From: Bacteroidota bacterium
Lineage (GTDB): Bacteria; Bacteroidota; Bacteroidia; Flavobacteriales; Flavobacteriaceae
DNA: 12,498 bases
Assembly: GCA_006227965.1 (NCBI GenBank)
Contig: SBFL01000379.1
Coordinates: forward strand, 1-12,498
Reading direction: 5' to 3'
Shown: positions 7,380-12,498 of the stretch, piece by piece
How positions within the stretch are numbered: position 1 is the first letter of the stretch
Layout: each line of letters begins with the position of its first letter
Position numbers and translations under genes: made by a program
Notes under the pieces: model-generated
What the model was told of the DNA's origin: nothing
What the model saw: only the letters and a program-made list of their open reading frames with translations
Databases searched by the model: none

Positions 7380-7613
7380 TCAGGACTCTCCCTGCTTGTG
7401 CAATCGTTGTTTTATGTAATCCTTTTCCGCCTCGGAAAAGGAGTGCAAATTGGCCTTTCGGATCAATCTGGTCAGCCCCTTGTTTTTTTTGGAAGATTTA
7501 AAACAGGCTTTGCAATACAGCACGTGAACCATTAATTGAATCTTTTCAAAAAAACTGGCTTCCCTGTACTGATTCTTGTTGCAAATTACCTGCGCTTCCT
7601 CACATGATACCAT
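7380..7613 (-). CDS. Small Cys/His protein, candidate soluble anti-sigma factor
   Basis: A 77-residue protein encoded one base after the sigma factor stop codon. It carries H30-x3-C34-x2-C37 (HVLYCKAC), the arrangement of the zinc-binding anti-sigma (ZAS) motif, with further cysteines at C4 and C11. The C-terminal part is basic and likely helical (SFSEAEKDYIKQRLHKQ). No transmembrane segment is present, unlike most membrane anti-sigma factors. I chose ATG 7613 (MVSCEEAQ): an upstream in-frame ATG at 7640 would add nine residues of low similarity (MKIGSKTAN) and overlap the sigma gene. Immediate proximity suggests translational coupling and a role in holding or sensing for the sigma factor, possibly redox- or zinc-linked. 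The role is inferred from motif and context; the protein is otherwise hypothetical. Confidence 0.7.
   Translation of the reverse strand: MVSCEEAQVICNKNQYREASFFEKIQLMVHVLYCKACFKSSKKNKGLTRLIRKANLHSFSEAEKDYIKQRLHKQGES
7420..7442. repeat. Perfect 10-bp inverted repeat with 3-base loop inside the small anti-sigma-like gene
   Basis: TCCTTTTCCG (7420-7429) and CGGAAAAGGA (7433-7442) are exact reverse complements around CCT. The repeat lies 46 bases past the stop of the convergent UbiA-like gene and inside the coding part for SFSEAEKD. Neither side carries a T-run, so it is not a standard intrinsic terminator, but because the two genes are only five bases apart, any termination structure must lie within a coding region. 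Confidence 0.5.
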
Positions 7614-7614
7614 A

Positions 7615-8178
7615 TTAGCTGTCTTTGAACCAATTTTCATTCAGGCACTCTACCAGGGAAGTGCGCGCCCTGTGCACCATCACCCAGAGATTAGACGGGG
7701 TAATCCCCAGTTCATTACAGATATCCTCAGTACTCCATTCCCGTATCGTCTTCAGGGTAAACACCCTGGCGTGGTTTTCCGGGAGCAGGGAGATGCAGCG
7801 GTGAATGGCAAGGCCGAGTTCCCGGTTTTCGATGTCGTCGTTTTCCCTAATACTGTAGGGGTCGGCGGCTTTTGCCTCCAGCCAGTCCCCTTCCTGCCCG
7901 GATTCAGCATTGAAGTGCATCCGCACTTCGGCCTTCCCTTTTTTGGTGTTCGATTTTCTGTAATGGTCTATTACCTTCCGTTTCAGGATAGCTACAAGCC
8001 AGGTGCGCTCAGCTGCATTCCCTTCAAAATTTTTTGCAGATTTAAGCCCGGCGATAAAGGTTTCCTGTACCAGGTCCTTGGCAGTATCCTCATCCCCCAC
8101 ACGGACCATAGCGTAGTTGAAGAGATAGTCGGCATAACGGTCGACCCACGTTTCCGGATGTAATTCGGTTTTTGCCAT
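7615..8178 (-). CDS. ECF-type RNA polymerase sigma factor
   Basis: A 187-residue group 4 (extracytoplasmic function) sigma factor, which directs RNA polymerase to a specific promoter set. It has the two usual domains: sigma-2 at about residues 10-80, with AKDLVQETFIAGLKSAKNFEG (core binding) and ERTWLVAILKRKVIDHYRK (-10 recognition), and sigma-4 at about 125-180, with LLPENHARVFTLKTIREWS followed by the helix-turn-helix TEDICNELGITPSNLWVMVHRAR. Length and domain order are normal for the family. It is the first gene of a two-gene unit with the small Cys/His protein one base downstream, the common sigma/anti-sigma layout. Upstream TATTTTAG (minus strand, 8203-8196) is an imperfect primary-type -7 element. 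An autoregulatory ECF promoter is possible but I cannot identify one. The target regulon is not visible. Confidence 0.93.
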   Translation of the reverse strand: MAKTELHPETWVDRYADYLFNYAMVRVGDEDTAKDLVQETFIAGLKSAKNFEGNAAERTWLVAILKRKVIDHYRKSNTKKGKAEVRMHFNAESGQEGDWLEAKAADPYSIRENDDIENRELGLAIHRCISLLPENHARVFTLKTIREWSTEDICNELGITPSNLWVMVHRARTSLVECLNENWFKDS

Positions 8179-8226
8179 TTCCAGTAAGACAGCACCTAAA
8201 ATAATGGAATTTTAAAGAATAGGAGG

Positions 8227-8234
8227 TATCTTTA
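8227..8234 (+). promoter_or_regulatory. Possible -7 element for the rhodanese lipoprotein gene
   Basis: TATCTTTA differs from TAnnTTTG only at the last base and lies 19 bases before the ATG at 8254. No -33 TTG is seen at the expected distance. The AGGAGG just upstream (8221-8226) is 27 bases from the start codon, too far to act as its ribosome binding site. Confidence 0.35.
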
Positions 8235-8253
8235 GGGAGCTAAGCAATGCACC

Positions 8254-8616
8254 ATGAAAAAAATCCTTTATACCATCCTGATTGGCCTGGCCCTGGCAGG
8301 ATGCAGGGAAGAACCCAAAGAGGCAAGCCAAATGCCAATTACAGAATTTTCCAATGAAAACCTGGAGGAAGGCGATCTCCTGGTAGATGTCCGTACACCC
8401 GGGGAATACGGGGAAGGTCATCTGGAAGGGGCAGTGAATATCGACTGGATGGCCGGGGATTTTATTCGCAAATGGGATACCATCGACAAGAACCGGAAGG
8501 TCTATGTCTATTGCAAGCTTGGAGGCCGCAGCGCCGAAGCCGCCCATTTGCTGGATTCCCTTGGTTATAATGTCGTGGACCTCACCGGTGGCTGGGATGC
8601 CTATAAGGCTCAATAA
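8254..8616 (+). CDS. Rhodanese-domain lipoprotein
   Basis: A 120-residue single-domain rhodanese-like protein exported as a lipoprotein. The N-terminus MKKILYTILIGLALAGC is a lipoprotein signal with lipobox LAGC (lipidated Cys17), followed by the acidic stretch REEPKE, which may favour outer-membrane or surface placement as in known Bacteroidota lipoprotein export signals (inference). The rhodanese fold is marked by LLVDVRTPGEYGEGHLEGAVNID (D45, R47) and an active-site loop beginning at Cys87 in CKLGGRS, the expected six-residue loop length for sulfur-accepting rhodaneses, then LLDSLGYNVVDLTGGWDAY. Such proteins carry persulfide sulfur or act in envelope redox chemistry; the substrate is unknown. 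It is divergent from the sigma factor gene (75-base gap) and convergent with the M3 peptidase gene (30-base gap). Domain assignment is certain; physiological role is not. Confidence 0.92.
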   Translation: MKKILYTILIGLALAGCREEPKEASQMPITEFSNENLEEGDLLVDVRTPGEYGEGHLEGAVNIDWMAGDFIRKWDTIDKNRKVYVYCKLGGRSAEAAHLLDSLGYNVVDLTGGWDAYKAQ

Positions 8617-8646
8617 AGCCCTTGGGCAGACTTTGCCGTACCATAT

Positions 8647-10677
8647 TCAGGCTGATTTCTTCAGAAGCCCGGCCCGTTCCAGCAGGGGTTCAAGCCTGGG
8701 TTCCCTGCCCCGGAACCGGACATATAGGTCCATCGGGTCTTCCGTGCCGCCCCGGGATAGGATGTGATCCTGGAATTTCCCGGCCACTTCCCGGTTAAAA
8801 ATCCCTTTTTCCTTAAAATAGGCAAAGGCATCCGCGTCCAGGACTTCGGCCCATTTATAGCTGTAATACCCTGCGGAATACCCCCCCTGGAAGATATGGG
8901 AGAAGGAGGTACTCATACAGGTGTCCGGATGGTCTGGAAAAAGCTGAGTTGACTCAAAAGCCTTGAGCTCATAGGCTTTGACATCCGTTACGTCCTCTGG
9001 GTTGCGGTCGTGCCAGGCCATATCGAGCATCCCGAAACTGAGCTGTCGGACGGTTGCCATTCCCTCCAGAAAATTGGAGCTGGCGCGGATCCGACCCACC
9101 AGATCTGCGGGGATCACCTCTCCTGTTTGGTAGTGACGGGCGAAGATGGATAGTGCCTCGGGTTCGTAACACCAGTTCTCCATGATCTGGCTTGGCAGCT
9201 CTACGAAATCCCAGTAGACCGAAGTTCCAGAAAGACCCGGGTAGGTGCTGTCTGCAAGCATTCCGTGCAGGGCATGACCAAACTCGTGGAAAAGGGTGGT
9301 TACCTCATTAAAGGTCAGCAGGGATGGCGTGGTCTCTGTCGGGCGGGTAAAATTGCAGACAATGGAAACGTGGGGCCGTTCATTTTGACCTTCTTTCCTG
9401 AACTGTGGTTTGTAGGAGGTCATCCAGGCCCCTGCTCTTTTTCCTGAGCGGGGATGAAAATCCCCATAGAATACGGCTATCGCCGTGCCGGCTGCGTCAA
9501 AGACCCGGTAGGCCTGTACCTCCTCGTGATAGGTGTCGATAGAAGGGTCCTTCTCAAACGTAAGACCAAAAAGGTTCCCGGCCACCTGGAACATCCCCTG
9601 CAGGACCTTTTCCAATTCAAAATACGGTTTGAGTTCCTCCTCATCCAGAGAAAATTTCTCCTGTTTCAGTTTTTCGGAGTAATAGGCACTGTCCCATCTT
9701 TCCAGCCCCGCAAGGGCATCTCGTTTTTTGGCAAAATCACTTAGTTCTTCCAGTTCCATTCGGGCTGCCGGAAGTGCTTTTTCAAGGAGGTCATCCAGGA
9801 ACTGGCTTACGGTATCGGGCGATTTGGCCATCCGTTCCTCCAAAACAAAATGCGCGTGGTTCCGGTAGCCCAGGAGCCTGGCCCGTTCGTAACGCAGGTT
9901 GGCAATTTTCTGCAGGGTTTCACGGTTGTCAATTTCATCTCCGTGGAAGCCCCGGCTTGCGAAGGCCAGTGCCATTTTCTTTCTTAGTTCCCTGTTTTCC
10001 GAGTATTTCATAAAGGGTAGGTAACTCGGATAATCCAGGGTGAATACCCATCCTTCCCTGTCCCGGGATTTTGCCAGCATCAGGGCGGCTTCCCTGGCAG
10101 ATTCGGGCAGGCCTTTTAGATCTGAAGATTCAGTTAGGTGCAGTTCATATTTCTGGGTCTCCTCCAGGACGTGTTCGCCAAAGGTGAGCTTAAGTCTGGA
10201 GAGCTCCCCGTCAATTTCCCGAAGGCGGATTTTATCCTTTTCCTGCAATAGGGCACCGTTCCTCCGGAAGTGGCGGAATTTCCGTTCCAGCAACATCTGC
10301 TGTTCTGCCGTGAGGGATTCCCTGTCGGCCTGTTCGTGGACGGCCTGTATCCTTTTGAACAGGGGTTCATTCAGGGTGATGTCATTTCCAAACGCAGCGA
10401 GCAAAGGGGAAATCTCCTGGGCGAGGGATTGGATTTCCTTGTTGGTTTCCGCCGAATTTAGGTTGAAAAATATACTTGAAATCCGTTCCAGCTGATATCC
10501 GGCATAATCCAGGGCTGCCACGGTGTTTTCAAAGGTGGGCGGCTCAGGATTGCCGGCAATTGCATCCACTTCGGCACGGGCCTCTTCAAGGGCCTTCTCA
10601 AAAGCAGGTTTGAAATGGCGCGTTTCAATGCTGGAAAATGGGGCGAGATCAAATGGTTCCAGTAAAGGATTTTCCAT
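8647..10677 (-). CDS. M3-family zinc metallopeptidase (oligopeptidase A / peptidyl-dipeptidase type)
   Basis: A 676-residue M3A peptidase that cleaves short peptides, probably in the cytoplasm because no signal peptide is seen. The N-terminus MENPLLEPFDLAPFSSI is typical of the Dcp/oligopeptidase A group. The zinc site is H464-E-F-G-H468 with the third ligand E493 (WDFVELPSQ), 29 residues after the first histidine as in characterised members. Downstream, SFSHIFQGGYSAGYYSYKWAE (H594, Y600-Y607 region) holds the substrate-binding His and Tyr residues. The C-terminal GGTEDPMDLYVRFRGREP resembles oligopeptidase A more than Dcp, so I give no symbol. Length is normal (about 680). The gene follows purE by 37 bases on the same strand, suggesting cotranscription with the purine genes. 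A functional link to purine synthesis is not obvious; peptide turnover is the known role of the family. Confidence 0.93.
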   Translation of the reverse strand: MENPLLEPFDLAPFSSIETRHFKPAFEKALEEARAEVDAIAGNPEPPTFENTVAALDYAGYQLERISSIFFNLNSAETNKEIQSLAQEISPLLAAFGNDITLNEPLFKRIQAVHEQADRESLTAEQQMLLERKFRHFRRNGALLQEKDKIRLREIDGELSRLKLTFGEHVLEETQKYELHLTESSDLKGLPESAREAALMLAKSRDREGWVFTLDYPSYLPFMKYSENRELRKKMALAFASRGFHGDEIDNRETLQKIANLRYERARLLGYRNHAHFVLEERMAKSPDTVSQFLDDLLEKALPAARMELEELSDFAKKRDALAGLERWDSAYYSEKLKQEKFSLDEEELKPYFELEKVLQGMFQVAGNLFGLTFEKDPSIDTYHEEVQAYRVFDAAGTAIAVFYGDFHPRSGKRAGAWMTSYKPQFRKEGQNERPHVSIVCNFTRPTETTPSLLTFNEVTTLFHEFGHALHGMLADSTYPGLSGTSVYWDFVELPSQIMENWCYEPEALSIFARHYQTGEVIPADLVGRIRASSNFLEGMATVRQLSFGMLDMAWHDRNPEDVTDVKAYELKAFESTQLFPDHPDTCMSTSFSHIFQGGYSAGYYSYKWAEVLDADAFAYFKEKGIFNREVAGKFQDHILSRGGTEDPMDLYVRFRGREPRLEPLLERAGLLKKSA

Positions 10678-10714
10678 TGGTTTTCAGTGGATTTGAACGG
10701 GAAATTTTCAAGGA

Positions 10715-11212
10715 TTAGGAGTTGTACTTCTTACGGACCTCAGCCGCTCCGAGTTCTACTTTCTCCTTTAACCCGGTTTTGTAGGCCATTATGCGCTCCC
10801 GCACTCCCTCATCCTGGCTTCCGAGGATCTGAGCGGCCAGGATTCCCGCATTCTTTGCCCCGTTAAGGGCCACGGTAGCCACGGGTATACCTCCCGGCAT
10901 CTGCAGGATGGAAAGCACCGAATCCCAACCGTCTATGGAGTTGCTGCTCTTTACCGGGACTCCAATCACGGGAAGGGGGGAGTAGGAGGCAAGCATTCCG
11001 GGAAGGTGGGCTGCCCCGCCTGCTCCGGCGATGATTACAGAAATCCCTTTGGTATGGGCGGTCCTTCCGAATTCGGCCAGTTTTTCAGGGGTTCTGTGTG
11101 CGGATACGATATCCACAAAGGTTTCTACCTCCAGGGACTCCAGGATGTCTATGGCTTCCTGCATTACGGGAAGGTCGCTGGTGCTCCCCATGACGATGGC
11201 TACTTTGCTCAT
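10715..11212 (-). CDS. purE: PurE, N5-carboxyaminoimidazole ribonucleotide mutase
   Basis: A 165-residue class I PurE, which converts N5-CAIR (made by PurK) to CAIR in purine synthesis; the known enzyme is a cytoplasmic octamer. Motifs are in order: GSTSDLPVM (residues 9-17, phosphate and ribose binding), DIVSAHRTP (34-42, with the catalytic histidine H39), IAGAGGAAHLPGMLAS (61-76), PVIGVPVKSS (81-90) and ALNGAKNAGILAAQIL. Length matches the family (about 160-170). ATG 11212 overlaps the purK reading end as ATGA, a four-base overlap typical of translational coupling. The presence of both PurK and class I PurE shows the bacterial two-step route. Nothing in the gene itself is unusual. Confidence 0.97.
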   Translation of the reverse strand: MSKVAIVMGSTSDLPVMQEAIDILESLEVETFVDIVSAHRTPEKLAEFGRTAHTKGISVIIAGAGGAAHLPGMLASYSPLPVIGVPVKSSNSIDGWDSVLSILQMPGGIPVATVALNGAKNAGILAAQILGSQDEGVRERIMAYKTGLKEKVELGAAEVRKKYNS

Positions 11213-11442
11213 GATATTGTCTGGTTTGATACTACTTCGATACTTTGCTTGACCCGGGCGGCCACCTCCCGCGCCTTCTCAATGGACGGATCCACGATGG
11301 TAACATGCCCCATTTTCCGGAAGGGCCGGGTCATTTTCTTTCCATAAATATGAGGGGTTACCGCCGGCAGCCCCAGTATATCCTCGATACCTTTATAATG
11401 CACCGGTCCGCTATACCCTTCGGCCCCAACCAGGTTTACCAT
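11209..11442 (-). CDS. purK: purK C-terminal fragment (77 residues)
   Basis: Begins at the ATG that overlaps the stop of the main fragment (TGATG). It reads MVNLVGAEGYSGPVHYKGIEDILGLPAV, then YGKKMTRPFRKMGHVTIVD, all characteristic of the C-terminal part of PurK. A GTG one codon earlier (11445) is also possible. The close coupling means ribosomes finishing the main fragment could restart here and produce both halves. Whether the halves could associate into an active enzyme is unknown. Confidence 0.7.
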   Translation of the reverse strand: MVNLVGAEGYSGPVHYKGIEDILGLPAVTPHIYGKKMTRPFRKMGHVTIVDPSIEKAREVAARVKQSIEVVSNQTIS

Positions 11443-12374
11443 CACAGCTGATACCTTCTGTCCGTTTTGCCAAGGGGTAATCCCAGGATGGCCCTCAGGT
11501 GTTGTTCAAACTGGTTGGTAAAGCTGCCTTCTATGCTGTAATGACCACTGTTGTGAGGCCTTGGGGCCACCTCGTTGACAAGGATCTCGTCTTGCTCGGT
11601 CTGGAACAGTTCCACTGCCAGCAGCCCCACGTGGCCGAGGCTCTCCGACACTTTCAGGGCCACCTCCCGGGCCCTGTGGGCCACCTCCTCAGGAATCCGC
11701 GCCGGGCACAGTACATACTCCACCTGGTTGGCCTCCGGGTGGAACTCCATTTCCACCACGGGGTAGGTCCTGGTTTCCCCGGTTTCATTCCTGGCGACGA
11801 TAACTGCCAGTTCGTTCTTGAAAGGTACAAACGATTCAGCCACGCATTCGACGTTTGGAAGCCCCTCCAGGTCATCGGGCTTACGAACGATTTTCACGCC
11901 CTGGCCGTCATATCCGAACTGGGCACTCTTCCACACAAATGGAAAGGAAAGCCCTCCATTGTCAATACTGTCCCTGATTTCACTTGTGTAGCCAAACCGG
12001 CTGAACGGGGCAGTCGGGATTTCGTTGTCCCGATAGAAGAGTTTCTGACGGGCCTTGTTCTGGATTACCTGCAGGGTCTTTGCGCCCGGAAAGACCTTTA
12101 CTCCGCGCCGCTCCAGTTCCTGCAACGCGAGGGCATTGACGTTTTCGATCTCAATGGTCAGCAGGTCGACATCCGTGCCGAAGGCTACCACGGTATCGTA
12201 ATCCATGAGGTCACCCTGTAGGAATTCATTACAGGCAAGCCTGCTCGGAGCCTTCCCTGAGGGGTCCATTACCCGGGTGCGGATGTCCCATTTGCGGGTT
12301 TCATACAGCAACATCTTTCCCAATTGCCCGCCCCCAAGAATCCCCAGGGTAAAATCTGATGAAAAATAACTCAT
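11442..12374 (-). CDS. purK: purK main fragment (310 residues) ending early
   Basis: This open part holds most of the ATP-grasp enzyme: the nucleotide-binding start GILGGGQLGKML (11-22), TIEIENV (73-79), QNKARQKLFYRDNEIPTAPF (105-124), the glycine-rich KSAQFGYDGQGV (149-160), the metal and ATP-binding EVAPRPHNSGHYSIEG (268-283) and TNQFEQHLRAI (286-296). The final residues RRYQL are a frameshift tail unlike the family. The missing part is the roughly 80-residue C-terminal region, so activity of this fragment alone is doubtful. The stop TGA overlaps an ATG in the next frame (TGATG), which could permit restart. Confidence 0.8.
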   Translation of the reverse strand: MSYFSSDFTLGILGGGQLGKMLLYETRKWDIRTRVMDPSGKAPSRLACNEFLQGDLMDYDTVVAFGTDVDLLTIEIENVNALALQELERRGVKVFPGAKTLQVIQNKARQKLFYRDNEIPTAPFSRFGYTSEIRDSIDNGGLSFPFVWKSAQFGYDGQGVKIVRKPDDLEGLPNVECVAESFVPFKNELAVIVARNETGETRTYPVVEMEFHPEANQVEYVLCPARIPEEVAHRAREVALKVSESLGHVGLLAVELFQTEQDEILVNEVAPRPHNSGHYSIEGSFTNQFEQHLRAILGLPLGKTDRRYQL

Positions 12375-12410
12375 AGTACAGTGTCTTGCCCCTCCGTTGG
12401 ATTGGTTGCA

Positions 12411-12418
12411 CAAAAATA
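12411..12418 (-). promoter_or_regulatory. Probable -7 promoter element for the purK-purE-peptidase operon
   Basis: The minus strand reads TATTTTTG, an exact TAnnTTTG match, 36 bases before the purK ATG at 12374. A clear -33 TTG is lacking, although GGTTTC lies about 20 bases upstream. Its position supports ATG 12374 as the true start. Confidence 0.45.
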
Positions 12419-12498
12419 CCACATAATCTCAGAAACCACAGGGGGCCGGTCTAAAAAGAAAAATCAAAACACTATATTCGCAGACCAGTACCTATGGA
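12419..12498 (+). other. Intergenic region at the window edge, possible start of a plus-strand gene
   Basis: A-rich sequence with no reading frame of its own. TATATTCG (12473-12480), one mismatch from TAnnTTTG, is followed 13 bases later by ATGGA at 12494, as expected for a divergent gene beginning at the edge. Only five bases of it are present, so no gene can be named. Confidence 0.25.

Larger units (their letters stand above)
11209..12374 (-). pseudogene. purK: purK, N5-carboxyaminoimidazole ribonucleotide synthase, frameshifted
   Basis: PurK is the ATP-grasp enzyme that makes N5-CAIR from AIR, ATP and bicarbonate, the step before PurE. The locus spans a normal full-length gene of about 388 residues, but homology passes from one frame to another near bases 11455-11470. 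Frame one reads ...AILGLPLGKTD then RRYQL-stop; the other frame reads ...QKVSAVMVNLVGAEGY, the expected continuation. Restoring one base, for example GACCAGAAG in place of GACAGAAG, joins them into LPLGKTDQKVSAVMVNL with the right overall length. The 3' end overlaps purE by four bases as in an intact operon. I chose ATG 12374 because the upstream GTG at 12422 would lie on the promoter element. A real one-base deletion or a consensus error in a short run are both possible. Confidence 0.8.

Noticed and set aside
8221..8226. AGGAGG as a ribosome binding site for the rhodanese gene
   Set aside because: It is 27 bases from the ATG, and it directly abuts a likely promoter element, so it is probably not in the message.
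8618..8627. GCCCTTGGGC as a terminator between the rhodanese and peptidase genes
   Set aside because: Four pairs with a two-base loop and no T-run; too weak to support.
11499..12221. Plus-strand frame of 240 codons opposite purK
   Set aside because: It mirrors the conserved PurK coding frame, and its translation resembles no family I recognise.

Overview
The window looks like chromosomal core DNA of a flavobacterium (Bacteroidota, family Flavobacteriaceae). Supporting signs: a PafA-type alkaline phosphatase, start regions without Shine-Dalgarno sequences but with the Bacteroidota promoter element TAnnTTTG, a small zinc-finger-like protein one base behind an ECF sigma gene, and a GC-rich base composition. 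A Robiginitalea-like high-GC marine flavobacterium is my best guess; this is inference, as no marker gene that settles taxonomy is present.

Layout. 1-311 (minus): start of an MlaE/YrbE-type ABC permease, cut by the window edge. 423-2108 (plus): secreted PafA-type alkaline phosphatase. 2082-6418 (minus): gcvP, then a small SAM-dependent methyltransferase and a family-2 glycosyltransferase, probably cotranscribed; the glycosyltransferase overlaps the end of the phosphatase gene by 27 bp. 6553-7374 (plus): a UbiA-like membrane protein, divergent from gcvP. 7380-8178 (minus): ECF sigma factor and its probable small partner. 8254-8616 (plus): rhodanese-domain lipoprotein. 8647-12374 (minus): purK, purE and an M3 oligopeptidase in one apparent operon. 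The last bases hold the intergenic region upstream of purK.

How the genes work together. PurK and PurE carry out consecutive steps of purine synthesis (AIR to N5-CAIR to CAIR) and overlap by 4 bp. GcvP is the decarboxylating subunit of the glycine cleavage system, which supplies the one-carbon units purine synthesis needs. The sigma factor and small Cys/His protein look like a regulatory pair. The other genes are housekeeping or envelope functions.

The main surprise is that two core metabolic genes are broken by single-base events. gcvP carries an in-frame TAA at codon 275, where the family has a conserved Tyr, and is otherwise open over its full 951 residues. purK carries a one-base frameshift near codon 304 and reads on in another frame to a normal full length. 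They may be real lesions or consensus errors; the sequence alone cannot decide. I found no mobile element, CRISPR array, tRNA, rRNA or phage feature and no convincing new multi-gene system. No stretch over 300 bases lacks a gene.
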